From: Variovorax sp. V93
GTDB taxonomy: Bacteria; Pseudomonadota; Gammaproteobacteria; Burkholderiales; Burkholderiaceae_C
Length of the DNA: 64,000 nt
Reading direction: 5' to 3'
NCBI RefSeq assembly: GCF_041154485.1
Contig: NZ_AP028669.1
Span: 248,001-312,000 of the forward strand
Positions within the stretch are counted from its first letter, which is position 1. Each line of letters opens with the position of its first letter. Shown here in pieces: positions 63,782 through 64,000 of the stretch. The notes beneath the pieces are model-generated. The model was not told where the DNA came from and searched no databases. It saw only the letters and a program-made list of their open reading frames with translations. The translations under genes were made by a program, and so were the position numbers.

Positions 63782-64000
63782 ATGCCGCGCCCCATTCTCG
63801 CCACTGTCCACACCGCCGCACTTCGCCACAACCTCGACCGGGCACGGCGTGCCGCGGTCGATGCCCGCGTCTGGGCCGTGGTCAAGGCCAATGCCTATGG
63901 CCACGGCATCGAGCGGGTCTATGAAGGCCTGCGCGGCGCCGACGGCTTTGCGCTGCTCGACCTGGCCGAGGCCGAGCGCGTGCGCGCCCTCGGCTGGCGC
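63782..64000 (+). CDS. alr: Alanine racemase (3' truncated by window edge)
   Basis: The first 73 codons of a fold-III PLP enzyme, running off the window. The PLP-binding Lys is K35 in the invariant [12 protein letters not shown], and [14 protein letters not shown] is the typical start. It interconverts L- and D-alanine for peptidoglycan. Divergent from lplT across 173 bp, a common arrangement in this family. A catabolic paralogue (dadX) cannot be excluded from this fragment. Confidence 0.9.
   Translation, partial: MPRPILATVHTAALRHNLDRARRAAVDARVWAVVKANAYGHGIERVYEGLRGADGFALLDLAEAERVRALGWR

Overview
The window is about 64 kb of GC-rich DNA that looks like a chromosome of a betaproteobacterium of the Comamonadaceae, most likely Variovorax or a close relative. 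The support is the kinds of genes (glcDEF, torF-like/glnK/amtB, comM-type ATPase, lplT next to alr), the GC-rich codon use, and two copies of an intergenic repeat of a type I associate with this family. No search was run, so the genus is an inference. No rRNA, tRNA, CRISPR array, phage or insertion sequence was seen.

Region 1 (1-38250) is one long + strand accessory block. It opens with the 3' part of a Ser/Thr kinase with a PEGA-like tail. Then come three very large or unusual Sec-exported proteins (TIG-repeat 1259 aa, Gly-rich 518 aa, Ig/FN3-rich 2140 aa), a membrane-anchored glutaredoxin-like protein, and a 1741-aa RHS toxin. The RHS protein has a Sec signal peptide, a Hint domain and a GIY-YIG-like tip. 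An AT-rich island with three small genes follows (one overlapping the RHS stop, two resembling immunity families), with a stranded signal-peptide fragment inside it. A 1321-aa secreted FN3-type protein is then translationally coupled to a compact type II secretion-like operon (gspG, F, E, L-like, M-like, C-like, a secretin with a C-terminal cohesin domain, three more pseudopilin-like proteins, a rhodanese-like and a transglutaminase-like protein). My reading is that this is one export and surface-display system whose substrates are the giant proteins and perhaps the RHS toxin.

Region 2 (38250-49480) is housekeeping. It holds a comM/yifB ATPase (- strand), a nitrogen-regulated torF-like/glnK/amtB operon behind a recognisable sigma-54 promoter and an NtrC-like site, a structured intergenic repeat and a strong terminator, an SMP-30 lactonase gene, a LysR regulator, the glycolate oxidase genes glcDEF, and a small secreted protein.

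Region 3 (49480-60770) is a second surface module. A - strand operon encodes a response regulator, a LysM/FecR protein and a CHASE2 sensor kinase. It faces a + strand operon encoding a 1699-aa trimeric autotransporter adhesin, a BamE/OmpA-like lipoprotein and a degenerate receiver protein.

Region 4 (60770-64000) carries glutathione peroxidase, an EamA transporter and lplT on the - strand, with the 5' end of alr leaving the window on the + strand.
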